Below are positions 48,091 through 60,609 of a stretch of 64,000 bases of DNA, piece after piece. The DNA lies in assembly GCA_029582155.1 (NCBI GenBank), contig CM055898.1, positions 25,335,339 to 25,399,338 of the forward strand. The letters run 5' to 3'. The notes beneath the pieces were generated by a model, which was not told the origin of the DNA, did no database searches, and was given only the letters and a program-made list of their open reading frames with translations. This DNA comes from Panopea generosa. Taxonomy: Eukaryota; Mollusca; Bivalvia; Adapedonta; Hiatellidae. Positions within the stretch are counted from its first letter, which is position 1. Every line of letters starts with the position of its first letter. Position numbers and translations under genes: made by a program.

Positions 48091-48258
48091 CACTGGCGGA
48101 TCGGGAGTTAGTAGGCGTCAGACCCCCATGTCCTGGATTTCATTTTTTCAAACGGCATCACTTTTAACTAAAATGGTAAAATTAAATACTTGGACACCCC
48201 TCTTTCCAAATGATTTATACTTCTCCCCTGGCTGAAAATCCTGGATCCGTCCATGTAC
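48091..48258. mobile_element. Possible small DNA transposon (MITE)
   Basis: The ends carry imperfect inverted repeats: 'cactggcggatc' on the left and 'catggacggatcc' when the right end is reverse-complemented. GGCGGATC-type termini occur on some hAT-like elements. A target-site duplication was not found. Confidence 0.35.
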
Positions 48259-48259
48259 A

Positions 48260-49530
48260 CTACAGTGCAACACAGCGCAGCGTATGTTTACACAATATAA
48301 CTAGGCCACTGCGCCAGTCCACCGTAGGCGTACAGTATAAATAAATTATCATTTTAATTTCATATATTTGGTAAAATCTCTTTATTGTTTAACATATCTG
48401 TAATATTTAAAATAGGCTATATATAGTCCATGGTGGGATCCATTTGACTCGATGCCCGGAATAGTCCCTTCTAAAAACAATTTTGCTAACTTTAAAAATT
48501 AATTCTCCATCCTAAACTCTGTCTTAGGCTCAATTCCACCAAAACGCCCGTTTTCGTTCTCACTTGAATGGGAACTTAACCATAAACTCGTGAAATAGTT
48601 TAACACGAATGCGCTTTCAAAACTTGTTCTATTTTTATTATACTTTCTATCGTATATCCAACGACTTGTATAACATTATTCATATTCAAAAACTGAGAGT
48701 AGTGATCAAACCATCAGTAAATGTCATTGTTGATCATTGTTGAAACAGCGACTGCGTCAAAACGCTGAACAGCCATCACGCGCACGCGTTTTGATGATAA
48801 CTTGCATGACGTTGCATATTAAAGCAAAATGAAATCGTGGAGGCAATGACATATCTCTGCCCAGGTGCAAACGCTTTTTTAATTGGGAAATGAAATACAG
48901 AAGAGTTCATTTAGATATATTGCAGCAGGAATGTACCGACAATTAAAAGGTAAATATAAAAACTTCATCTCCTACAATTATCCCTATATAATAATGTTAT
49001 CGGCGAGATGTTCCGAATGCTATAATATATCAACACATTCCCAACATTCCCAACAATAGATGTTCGGTGTTAGCACATGTAACAGGGATTTTGCCTTTTG
49101 TCAAGCTGACTCAGTGACGTTATTAGACAATATGTCGTTTTCTTATTTCTGATATTAATTGCATTTGCATTGATTTCTTTATCAGCACCGCGGAATCGAT
49201 TACTACTACCATAGGCCAAGCTTTTTTTCATAGATGTACATGTGTCGCACCGGCATGTTGCTTGCTTAATTAATAGAGGCATTGATTTTTCTATAAAAAA
49301 TTGAACTTGAGTTATTGTCATGTTAAACGTTTCATGTACCATTAAGTTATGTTATTCCTTTATTCCATTTTACAGCAGATTTTCTTTTGTTGTTTAAGAC
49401 AGCTATGTCAACGTGTATGCATGTTAATATAACAACTTCTAAAAACATGTCGTGATTTGAACCAAACGGCAATGTTTAAATCAATTATTCACTTTAACAC
49501 AACAGATCACTCTTTACACCTTTGCACATC
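48260..49530. other. Unique sequence, no gene seen
   Basis: No coding or RNA gene recognised. Confidence 0.4.
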
Positions 49531-49534
49531 TAGG

Positions 49535-50555
49535 AGTATTACTATAGGAGAAGTTGTGTAGGAGTATTACTGTAGGAGTATTACTATATTATTACTACAG
49601 GAGTATTACTGTAGGAGTATTACTATATTATTACTACAGGAGTATTACTGTAGGAGTATTACTATATTATTACTACAGGAGTATTACTGTAGGAGTATTA
49701 CTGTAGGGGTATTACTGTAGGGATATTACTGTAGGAGTATTACTGTAGGAGTATAACTATAGGAGTAGTACTATAGGAGTATTACTGTAGGAGTATTACT
49801 ATATTATTACTACAGGAATATTACTGTAGGGATATTACTGTAGGGGTATTACTGTAGGAGTATTACTTCAAACGTATTACTGTAGGAGTATTACTGTAGG
49901 AGTATTACTGTAGGAGTATTACTGTAGGAGTATTATTGTAGGAGTATTACTGTAGGGGTATTACTGTAGGAGTATTACTACATGAGTATAACTGTAGGAG
50001 TAGGTTTGTAGGAGTATTACTGTAGGAGTATTAATGTAGGAGTTGTATTATAGGAGTATTACTGTAGGGGTATCACTGTAGGAGTATTACTATAGGAGTA
50101 GTATTGTAAGAGTATTACTGTATGAGTATTATTGTAGGAGTATTACTATAGGAATATTACTGTAGGAGTATTATTGGAGGAGTATAACTGTAGGAGTATT
50201 ACTGTTGGAGTATTATTGTAGGAGTATTACTGTAGGGTATTACTGTAGGAGTATTACTGTAGGAGTACTACTGTAGGAGTATTACTGTAGGAGTATTATT
50301 GAAGGAGTGTTACTGTAAGGATTTTACTGTAGGAGTACTACTGTAGGAGTACTACCGTATGAGTATTACTGTAGGAGTATTACTACAGTAATATTACTAT
50401 AGGAGTATTACTGTAGGAGTATTACTATAGGAGTATAACTGTAGGAGTATTACTACAGGAGTATTATTGTAAGAGTATTTCTGTAAGAGTTTCACTTAAG
50501 GAGTATTACTATAGGAGTTTTTTCTATAGGAGTATTACTGCAGGGATATTACTCT
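49535..50555. repeat. 14-bp minisatellite, about 70 units
   Basis: Tandem 'gtaggagtattact' with 'ataggag', 'acaggag' and 'gtagggg' variants. A 'ctatattattactacaggag' variant phrase recurs in the first 300 bp. Confidence 0.95.
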
Positions 50556-50619
50556 CAAACGATGTTTTAATATGACATTTCTGTTAACAAAATATTAATA
50601 ATTATGTTCAATTGTTTAT

Positions 50620-50714
50620 GTTTATGCTGTTGTTGTTGCTGTTGTTGTTGTTGTTGTTGTTGTTGTTGTGGTGGTGGTGGTGGTGGTGGTAGTGGTGTTG
50701 TTGTTGTTTTGTTG

Positions 50715-50745
<31 letters not shown>

Positions 50746-50795
50746 CGCCGTTGTTATTGTTGTTGATGATGTTGTTGTTGCTGATGTTGCTGCGG
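50620..50795. repeat. GTT/GGT/GCT trinucleotide microsatellite
   Basis: (TTG)n, (TGG)n and (TGC)n blocks in succession; open frames across it are artefacts. Confidence 0.93.
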
Positions 50796-50849
50796 CGGTT
50801 TATTATGTTCAAAGACAAACACATATTTAGTTTATATGAGGTTTAATTT

Positions 50850-52395
50850 CTACACGAAAACTAAAGGAAAAACATGAGAGCAAAACAAACGAAAACAATA
50901 AAACCCTTTGAGCTGGTTGCAGATGATGAATTGAATCTGCTCTAATACATGTGTTTCAATGGACTTTGTTTCACTGAACTGTGAGTATATCAAACGTGTA
51001 TCTGCAGTTTATGTTGAAATCATTTTGACATCATTAATGAAATGTAAGGTATGTGTTTATATTTTTCATTAAATACAGCCATTGGTTCAAATCCAGCTTG
51101 GTCCTAAAACTTTATGCCAAAATCTGTGTCGGTTATTTCAGTGCGGATGAACCGTGGTTCCACTAAGATTCACTCTAAGATCATTCCACTATAACCCCAT
51201 CCCCACCCCCGCAAATAAAACTGGGTATGCCATATATTAACATGTTGTGTGCTGAGTGTTGAGTTAAACCCATCCATACATCGTTCTTGTTATTTATGTA
51301 TTTCACGTGTAATACACGTCATTGGTAATTAGCCTTGTATTCAGTAGGATACTTATATGATAAATCAAAAGGCGTAATCAAAATTTCTTATCTGTGTAAT
51401 ATATTTTTGACTTTTTCTATCATTTGATTGGATATGGGGTTGTTTGTGTTTGTACAAACCCGGTTCTAATACCGGATTTTAAGTCGATTTAACTGTACCT
51501 GGCAACTTTCGGCAGGTGACCACCCAAACAAAGACACATATACACACAACTCCGACTCTGCCCTCTCCCCAGAATCCGCTTTTGGTACATGTAATAAAGA
51601 AATGAAAGAAAACCCCCATCTGTTACAGTTTAAAGTATTTATATTGTATGGGCATTACAAACATAAACATCTTAGGAACTAGACGACATATTCAATGGAC
51701 CAGAAATCATTCACAAGCTTGTGATTGGGCATATCACAGCTGTTCGTCACGGTCCAGTGAGCGACCGGAATCTGTGACAGCTACAGTGCGAGATTGGTCC
51801 TTATACCTTCATAAATGTTTTACCACTCTGTATTGATTTTACATTTACGAAGGTGGCGAAAAGCAATAAAAACAAAACAAAAAAAAAAAAAATAACTTAA
51901 AATTGCTTTTGTTCGCGACCGTTATGTATCGGCTTCGATGTCGAATTTCCGGTAATTTGAATCGATATCCGGTGAATGATTGGCTGATAAAATAAGAGTG
52001 ATTTCGTTTCATTTTATGTGGATTTTATTGACAAAAAATACTGAATTTAAATAATTAAATGTGTGTTTATATGAAATATTTCTGACGATATTATTATAAG
52101 AATACCGATATTCGAGAACCGTGACTGTAACGAATGCAGCATGATTGTTTAATAGAGGGGTTGGGGAGTGGGTTGGTCATGCTTAATTCAAAAATCACAC
52201 TCGAAACACAATATCCAGGATTCACATATGAAAACAAATTAAAGAACAAACACTTGACTCAAACCCTTTCAAGCCGATCTTAAACATTTTGGGGCTTAAA
52301 AAAAGATAATTTAGACTTAAAGAATAAACTCGTGACTCAACCACGAAATTGAAAGTATCTATGCATATTTAAAGTACAACGTTACTTTCATTCAT
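50850..52395. other. Unique sequence, no supported gene
   Basis: Short frames only; no recognisable domain or repeat. Confidence 0.4.
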
Positions 52396-52409
52396 TTTCT
52401 TATTGCGTT

Positions 52410-52675
52410 AATTGATTGAATATTTAGCGTCATTTTTATGCCATCGAGGGCTAACAGACGATTATTTAATAACCTTATCCACCTGGGATCCTAGAAAATT
52501 AACCAGTACTCGAGCACACCCTATCTCCGCAAGTAACTGATAACTCAGTTTCCCACTTGAATCAGCGGTGAGAGTCACAGGATAATGAGACACATTGTCG
52601 TATCTCAATCATCACGGAGGCTGTGGCCGAGCGGGGATTCGAACACACGACACGACTAAGCTAGTCGGGCCCGGC
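52410..52675 (-). mobile_element. SINE family C, copy 2, with target-site duplication
   Basis: Same head, body and tail as copy 1, with a small deletion in the tRNA-like head. Flanked by CTTATTG(C/A)GTT at 52399-52409 and 52676-52686 (11 bp, one mismatch). Confidence 0.85.
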
Positions 52676-53045
52676 CTTATTGAGTTGAGCGTGAATAGAA
52701 GTTTTGTAACTTTGGACGCTGGCTGACATTAACTCTTTCACGCCGATCAAAAACGTATCTGGATGTAAAAAGATAATTTTTCAGTTGGGGTTTTGGTATG
52801 GGTGTAAAACTATTTTCATCTATTATCCTCATGTCTGTCTAACTTCCTGCCTGACTGCCGGTCCCACAGACGGTGGATACGTACAAGACCAACTTGGACG
52901 TCAGGTGTACAACGGGCGTCACGTGAGCAACACTAATGAACAGCCTGCATTGTTGATGAGTGTAAGCTCGGATGCCTCATTCGCGGTATAAGGCACATAT
53001 GTCAAGCGGTAGTGAACGCAAATGGTGGTCACACACGATTCTGAT

Positions 53046-53335
53046 ATTTTGATAGCATTGTCATGTTTGAATTGTGAATTTAGAAAAAAAAATGATGCTT
53101 GGAAATTGGGGTACGAATACATGATTTCGGAAGTCTACTTTCACTTTGTCACCAGTGTACGCACTGAGCAGAAACAATCTCTTATATGACACATGACCCC
53201 TACTTTTCTCATCATATTTTGATAGTGGAGAGGTTGACAAACAGTAAAATCTTTCATTTGAGTTTCTCTATGAATGACAAACCTTCAAACTTTTATTATT
53301 AACTATAGAATAAAGAACAAAAATCAATGGTGGGT
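53046..53335 (+). repeat. Dispersed repeat F, copy 2, empty site
   Basis: Matches both flanks of copy 1 (40.8-41.4 kb) as one uninterrupted segment. At the point where copy 1 has its SINE this copy reads 'gaatgacaaaccttcaaac'. Confidence 0.8.
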
Positions 53336-53859
53336 TTACACCAAAGAGAAATTGGGTGATTGTTTTAAATCTTAAAAAGGACCCAAAATTGATTAATTTA
53401 AAATTATGAACAAAATAAACAACTTGTAGAGGACATTTTAAACAACATTTTGTGATAAGTACAAATTTGATATTTTAAACGTTTATTAATTTACTAAAAT
53501 CGTCTTTTTTTGCTTAAAGTAAATATTACTGGTTTTCCACGCGACACCGATATCAAAATTGGGTATGATAGGTATAGCAATATCAAACATGAGAATTTCA
53601 AAATCACTACGCTAGCTTTTAATTTCACGTTTACTTTTCTTTTTGAAAAATCATTGAATCATTCAACGGAAATCACTGACGTTTCCAATTGTTTCTGATC
53701 TCTGCTGGGGGGTGGGGTTGGGGGAAGGATTCTTAGCACTGAAAATGTTTGACGTCATTGCCAGTCACAGTATGGTGGAACGGGAGAAATAAATGGAAAT
53801 AAAAATGATCTCGTTGAATTGCATTCGTTTATCCTTTTCCACAATAACGTTAATGTATT

Positions 53860-53932
53860 TCCGTGTGTGTGTGCGTGTGTGCGTGCGTGCGTGCGTGCAT
53901 GCGGCGTTTGTGTGCGTGCGCGCGTGCGTGTT
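53860..53932. repeat. GT/GTGC microsatellite
   Basis: Alternating 'gtgtgtg' and 'cgtgcgtgcg' over about 70 bp; a Z-DNA-prone sequence. Confidence 0.85.
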
Positions 53933-54694
53933 ATTAATTGTTTCGTTTTTTCCCCTCAGTTTTTAAAATCAGCTTAACACACACACGACACAGGGGTTTG
54001 TCACGATTTTTAACAAGTGTAATGATCTTTAAAACAGCAAACATGTTTTTGTGACATGTCAACTTGATGTGCTCGACCTTTGTGTTATTCAAACACAAAC
54101 TCCTTTTATTTTATATAAAATGACTAACTGTAAAATACGTTCCCATGAATACATGTGACGCCGCTGTCATGCAAATTTCTAATCAATTTCCTGGTAATCT
54201 CTCTCACTGTAAATATGATCTCCAGAAAAGCCAGTGTTCTATCAAAATAAAGATCCATTTAGTTGCTGACTTAATACGTTCAGAGTAGCTTTTCGGTAAA
54301 GAGTATTTGCATGTTCAACATCTGGATGACAAATGATGTTTTCAAGCGAGAAGAATTTGTTACCATTTTAACACTGATGATTGACTGATATAAAAGATGA
54401 TAAATCCTGTTCACGCACGAACTGGTTCTAGCATTCACAATACACATGGCGTAGATGGGACAGTATGTTTATCTCCATACCCTGCATAATTTGACATTTC
54501 GTCAGACTGGTTATCTTACCCAAGGAATGGCTCCTTATTCAAATACCGTTATCGCATATTTGGACTTCGTCTATTTCTATTCCCTGGTGTCGTCACCCGA
54601 TTTCCCGCGTATCGACATTTCGTTGTTGTCCTATTCCGCGGATGTGCTTTCCTCCCCCCTCACACACGCTGGAAAATGAATGAAAAGTGTTGGT

Positions 54695-54925
54695 GCGAGC
54701 CTGTAGCTGTAAGCTTGGTCGGTAACGGGCTGGACTGTCAATCCAGTGGTCGTGACTTAGAATCCCAACCTTGACAACAGTCTCTGTAATTATTGGACAT
54801 GAACTTGTTCTATAACCATGAGTCCCCCACCTCAGGTTAGTGCGACGTCTAGTTTACCGCTTCTGTATCGGATTACAGGAACGACCATTAGGGGCGCTGC
54901 TACACCCGCCGTTAAATTTTAAACT
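54695..54925 (+). mobile_element. SINE family D, head shared with family C
   Basis: tRNA-like head with 'gctggactgtcaatccagtg' and 'gtcgtgacttagaatccc', then 'caacagtctctgtaattattg', close to the family C junction 'caacagtctccgtgatgattg'. The 3' body ('gacgtctagtttaccgcttc', 'ggaacgaccattaggggcgc') is unrelated to C. Confidence 0.6.
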
Positions 54926-54929
54926 GAAA

Positions 54930-56540
54930 TTCTGTTTAAAAAGGCGAAAACATACAGCCAAAATGCTTGGTAATAATTAAATGCAAGCTGATTGAGCTAG
55001 GGCCTTACTTAAATGAATCATGATGAATAATTAATGACAGTCTGATTAGAAAATTACTGGAATTAATATTTCTGTTTTTTAAAAGTATTAGATTGCTCAT
55101 AACACAATATCAACAAACGAATAGTCTGTAGTACTGACCAAGCTCTCCCGATTGCGTGCGTTAAATAGCAATGTTGGGAAAGCCACATTTGAGCACATGA
55201 TCAGTTGTTTCAACAGAAAGTTTGAATGACGTAACAGTTTAGCAAGCGTTCAATTGATATGAATTGTAAGTCCTTGCTTTTTCGTTGGGATAAATGGACC
55301 TGGTTGGGGAGATATCAGATTCTTGGAGAGACTAACAATCGAACGGATGGGCTCTACACTATGACCTGCCGGCACTGTAAATCGCCCAAATCTCTGGCGG
55401 ATTCCCAAAATATTGCTCAGTTCTTTGATCCACCTATGGAAATGGATACACCATTGGTTTGAATATTAGTCAACGTCTTCTGGTTGCTTTATGTCCTCCT
55501 TTTAGAACAACGGTTCAAACTACTTTTCGTATGAATTTATTTATATAAAGTATTTTATTACAAAATAGTTGAGTTAAAACGTCCATTAAAAAGCGACGCT
55601 TGATGCGTTTTTGCACTAATGGAACGAAAAGTTTCACAGCCACGGCATTTCCCCTCAAATTATTAATATAATATTACCATGGTAACGGAGATTTACACGC
55701 CTTGTTCCTCATTTCACCGGAATGGTCTGTCTGCTATTTTATCTCTAAGATCAATACTATCGGGCATTTGGGGTGAACTATAGTAGGATTATTTAAGGTC
55801 ATCAGAAATATCAAAACGATACAACATAAACTTGTTTCTGCTTCAGCAAACTATATCACTAATTTTAGATTTCTGGTGTGAAAACCAGAGAGATAAAAGA
55901 AACATTTGAATAGTTTCAGAGACACATACAAACTACCAATATACAAAGTCGAATCCTGGATTTGTGTGAATTGAATTTCAGGGACGGAGGGAGCAGGTTC
56001 GGATCAAATATAGCAGGGGGCCTTATATTCGATATTGGTGGCTGAAATACTATTTTGGGATCTCCAAGAAGATGAGGGTTTGGATACCCTGTTTTCTTGG
56101 ATCTAACAAAGATACAGACATGTACGTGACAATGACAAAGGTGCTCAGCACCATTATCGTTTGCGTGTGTTTGTGGGTTTCTTTCTTTATTAGTAAAAAA
56201 ACAAGCGTTCAACATTAGGCGGTACATGTCAGTCTTTAACCCATTTGACTCATTACACTCACCTCTGTCATTTGCCCGAACTACTTTCGGACACTCAAAT
56301 GATGACAGCCATTTCAAATCCATATTAATAGCGAAATCGCTCTGCGTAAAAAAACAACAAGAAACTAGTTTATCATTTATTCCTGTAAAAGCTGCTTTGT
56401 TCTAATGTAAAATAGTGATGATCTGATTGTAGTTTTGTTGTCTGGTTTTAACAATATGACAATAACTGTGTAAACTGTAATTACTAAGTTTAGTAAAAAC
56501 ATCCTGGCATTAAGCTTTTTGCAGAGGTGAATGAGTGTAA
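54930..56540. other. Unique sequence, no supported gene
   Basis: Frames at 55259-55462 (plus) and 55916-56323 (minus, 135 codons) have no recognisable domain and no visible exon signals. Confidence 0.4.
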
Positions 56541-56543
56541 CGA

Positions 56544-56829
56544 TTGATTGATTGATTGAAAATTTAGCGTCATTTTTATGCCACCGAGGGCTAACAGACG
56601 ATCAGTTAATCCAACCACTGTTTCCTGGGATTAACCAGTACTCGAGCACACCCCGTCTTCGCAAGTAACTGATAACTTTCCCACTTGAATCAGTGGTGAG
56701 AGACAAATGATAATGAGATACAATGTCGTATATCAATCATCACGGAGACTGTTGCCGGGCGGTGGATCCGAACTTACGACCCCTGGATTGACAGTCAGAC
56801 GCGTACCGACTGAGCTAATCGGGCCTGGC
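56544..56829 (-). mobile_element. SINE family C, copy 3, perfect target-site duplication
   Basis: Full-length copy with tail (ATTG)n at the low-coordinate end. The 13-bp repeat ATGAGTGTAACGA flanks it exactly at 56531-56543 and 56830-56842, which fixes the element's boundaries. Confidence 0.92.
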
Positions 56830-57110
56830 ATGAGTGTAACGAACGATAAGATTGCGATGGAGATTGGGTACATGTGATAAAACGGCACTGATCACCTAAT
56901 TTCGCTTAAACAACCTATCAGCCATATTCCTTCGGCGTCAGATTGACAATAAGTATACGCCCTGTCACAAAGACACAGACACATGGTATGATATATGGGA
57001 AACCGTTTGACTTTTAAATACCAATTTGTGGCATCAAAAGTTTGAATGTCTGACATCACGTATTTGAGCAAGGCCTATTTTTGACTGAATCGGGTTTATA
57101 AATCATATTA

Positions 57111-57388
57111 GCGGTTAGCTTAGTCTGTAGCGCGTCTGACAATCATTCCAGAGGTCGCGAGTTTGAATTCCCGCCCGGTCACAGTCTCCGTGACGATTGA
57201 TTTGCGACATTGCGTCTCCTTGTCATTCGTCCCCTACCATTTATCCTCATGAGCAAATTACCATTTACTTGTACTTGCGTACATGAGTGTACTCGAGTAC
57301 TGGTTAACCGTCAAGGATCCTAGGACCGAGTGGTTAGGTTGACTGGTCTGTTAGCTGTCGATAGCACAAACTTACGCTAAATATTTAA
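57111..57388 (+). mobile_element. SINE family C, copy 4, opposite orientation
   Basis: Head 'gcggttagcttagtctgtag' with B-box region 'ggtcgcgagtttgaattccc', junction 'cacagtctccgtgacgattg', body 'gtactcgagtactggttaac', ending 'acttacgctaaatatttaaa'. More diverged than copies 1-3. Confidence 0.75.
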
Positions 57389-57450
57389 ACAAATCTTCCG
57401 TAAATGTTGAGTGCCTAGTAATGGTGTTTTTAGTAATAGTTTAAGGTATT

Positions 57451-57522
57451 TGGCCGAGGATCGAACCAAAATTGCCTGCATGTGAAGCCGAGAGGCTCTA
57501 CCCCTGAACGACTGCTACGGTA
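57451..57522 (-). mobile_element. tRNA-like sequence (tRNA-Val-like), probable SINE head
   Basis: Minus strand: 'gtcgttcaggggtagagcct' (A box region), 'ggcttcacatgcaggc' (loop with CAC) and 'ttggttcgatcctcggcc' (B box region). The acceptor ends do not pair well, so it is a retroposon head or tRNA pseudogene rather than a tRNA gene. Confidence 0.5.
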
Positions 57523-57529
57523 CCAAAGT

Positions 57530-59190
57530 AATGTGATTTGACCGAGATTATGTCATGTTTACATGATAAATTTATAATGCCGTCGTTTTATAACAAACAG
57601 AACATAAAGCTCGCAATGTGTGAACGGTTATCAACTTGTTCCTCTTTAGATTAAAAAAAAATTGATTATCATATTAATATAAATTTCAGTATTTACGTCT
57701 TAATTTTTTTTCTTTTTCTATGTATCAATCAATGAATTAATGATTCGTGGTTTTACAGCGTTCTGACACAGAAACGTTATTTAAGATAACAAAAGGAATT
57801 AATTTACAATAAAACGACGATCCAAAGGAACAAACAAAGGGAACGAACATAACAACAAAAGGAACGAACATGACATCAACAGGAACGAACACGTTTGGGT
57901 ACACTTTTTTGCACTTGGTACATACTTGTTGATAATGTATGTTCAACAGATATAATTCAATTATTAAACAAATATTTTTAAAAAGATATAATATAAAGAA
58001 GTTGCACTCTTTACCAACTTTTCCCTGAAAACTAACAACATTCAGTAGTTTTCACAGAAAACATCGAAATGAGAAGAATTTTCTACAAAAAAATAAAGTG
58101 TTGATAATCGAAAAGCTGTGTAAACCGTTTCACGAAGCAAAATTATTTTCACTTGAGTCGACGAGACATACAATGATTCTGAGACAGACGCAATTGTGGT
58201 TATTTGTTTAGCTGTGTGACTCTTCCGGAGAATCAATATTGTCTAATTTCCAAAAACGCACCAGGACAAAATTGAATTTGGCACCCTTGGAATATTTCCC
58301 AATCAGAAAATCGAGTACGGAATAATGAGATTTTGGTGAAATTGCTTTTTAATTTCGCGCTCAGAACACTGGATATTTGCAAATGAATTCTGAACTATGT
58401 CTCATTTATATTGTTTTTCTGAGTCATAGCAAGTTCTTTTTGTTGTCTTTCTTGAAATACTCAATGAATAAAGACTCAACCGGCACGTGTTTCTATATTT
58501 CCTTAAAGGAGCCGCATTGCCAATTTTTGTTTTAAAGCTTTTATTCAATGATGACAACATATACTGAGCTCATAGATTAATGGTATATTCACTATCATAA
58601 TTTATGTTAAAACTTTAAGTAGTATTTTAAAAGAAACATTTTTTTTAACTAATTTATTGAGGGAAGCTGAAATCTAACGAACACATCGGACGAGAAATCC
58701 TACATTGTCTACACGTGCTGAAGTTCGTAGTCAGAATCGACACATATTTTGTACTGTTTTCTGTAGCATTATGCTGTGTTTTCCTGACTATTTACTGTTG
58801 GTACTCTTTTGATTAAAACACATTTGTTTGATTTATATATTGTGTTAATCACAGCTTAGTAATAACGACGGTGTGAAATCATCTAGTTCTGAAACAAACG
58901 TAACATTACTTTTGGCTATGTTAATGAAGTATATTAAGATACAGGCTTTCGTTTTACTAAATATCTCAACTAAAGTTTTTCCTCAACTCAGATTTTTGAA
59001 ATGTTATAACATATTTTACACTGACAATTTTGCTTGGTATCCATTACCTACCAGTAAAGATGTATTTTTATATTAATTATGTGCAGTCCTTTAATGTGTA
59101 ATGAGATGGAGAAAGGCTTTACAGAAATTGAGAATTTTGATTAAGGAACATTTCAGCTTAAAATTTTAGTGAAACCGGGCTTTATAGGTC
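57530..59190. other. Unique AT-rich sequence, no gene seen
   Basis: No supported gene or element beyond a weak 'ttttacagcg' similarity to repeat E at 57751. Confidence 0.4.
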
Positions 59191-59232
59191 CTTGGATATA
59201 CTAAAAAAAATGATACAGCATATCTAAACTTT

Positions 59233-59488
59233 GTTCTTTTTGAATGGGCTTTAACGCCATTTTCAATACATTTCAGGTTATATATTGCATATCCAGTTTT
59301 TTTTTGGTGGCGGAAGACCACAAAATGAATTTAAGTAGAACCATTATCCTTCCGCAAGTAACAGACAAACTTTCTCACATAATGTTTTTTTTTGAGCGAG
59401 CGAGACTCGAATTTATGACCTTACTGCGGCGGTGATAGCTAAGTGATCTTGAGACGGTTCATTAGACCATTCGGTCGTTGAGGACGCT
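59233..59488 (-). mobile_element. SINE family A, full-length copy with very long duplication
   Basis: Contains every part of family A: 'gaatgggctttaacgccatt', 'caggttatatattgcatatc', 'aagaccacaaaatgaat', and the tRNA-Leu-like head ('ctaatgaaccgtctcaagat' on minus). Flanks 59191-59232 and 59489-59530 align over 42 bp with a few mismatches. Confidence 0.85.
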
Positions 59489-59534
59489 CTTGGAATATGA
59501 TACAGAAAATGATACAGCATATCTAAATTTTATT

Positions 59535-60604
59535 AAAAACAAAACAAATTTCAGGTTATATGCATATCCAGAGTCGATAAAGGAAGGGGATTAATTTCCA
59601 CCAGTCATGGCATATTAGATTGTGTTTTAAGATAAACAACAAAAGTACCGTCCGCACCTAACCATTAAACAAAAAGAAAAAAACAACAACATGTTATACC
59701 AAGTTTACCTTTGTTTATTTACACGGAGATTGCTTACACTCGCAAAACGATGATAACATCTTTCGTAGTCTTGATCATCTCCGACACTTGATTTTCTATA
59801 AAAATAAACGTCCACTCACGATCGTTCAAATGATATTGCTGTAATGTTTAGAGACAGTTTAATGGCTTAAGTTTAATGATTTGCTTAACTAAAACAAACA
59901 TGCCTTTAAGAAAAGAAATCGTAGAAGATGGTCAAGACTATACAGTGTTATAAAATAAAGCGTAAAATACAGAATGTTTTTGATTTTGATGGTACTCTGC
60001 TCCATATTGCGTTGTATTGACTTGTCTCATTTTGAACAGAGTACCTAACAGGAAATCAAAACCTATCTTAATACTTCGACTAGCCTCGATAAGGCAAGTC
60101 AAAAACTGCTAAATACCGGTAACTCTCGCTGACATTTTATCATTTACGTGTTGGAGTGAGCGCCCTTGGAGCAACTGGTGTTACTTAGAGAGCGTCCCTA
60201 CCCCCGGACCGGCTTGTGGTGTGTGCGTTATACATTTTACAAATACAGCTTCTGGGCAACGTAAAAGCATTGCTTCTTATAAACTGACTCAATAAAAGAG
60301 GGTCTGATATACCTAGGTTGATAGACCTGTTTTTTTTATCAGACAGCAATATATTGAGCATATTCTCTAGAAGGCGATTCAAAACCAGCTGCCAGTTTTA
60401 TTTTTATATTTAAATCGCTAATTTATTAAATATCATAACAGTTGATAACAATATATTAAACGCCAGTTCCACGTTCTATCGTCAATACATAATAAATTTA
60501 CCAGAAAGCGATGTTGGGCATTCGTCTGAACCATTTTCTTAATCGCTGATTTATGTTTATTTAAAAAAATGACAAGAAAGAGAACTATAATTTCACTTAT
60601 TATT
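59535..60604. other. Unique sequence, no supported gene
   Basis: No recognisable coding region or repeat apart from a short family A-like fragment near 59549 ('tttcaggttatatgcatatc'). Confidence 0.4.
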
Positions 60605-60609
60605 AACTA

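Noticed and set aside
55916-56323. 135-codon minus-strand frame
   Set aside because: No domain or splice context; likely chance opening.
56544-56829. tRNA-Asp gene on the minus strand
   Set aside because: The tRNA-like part is the head of a SINE with a 13-bp target duplication.
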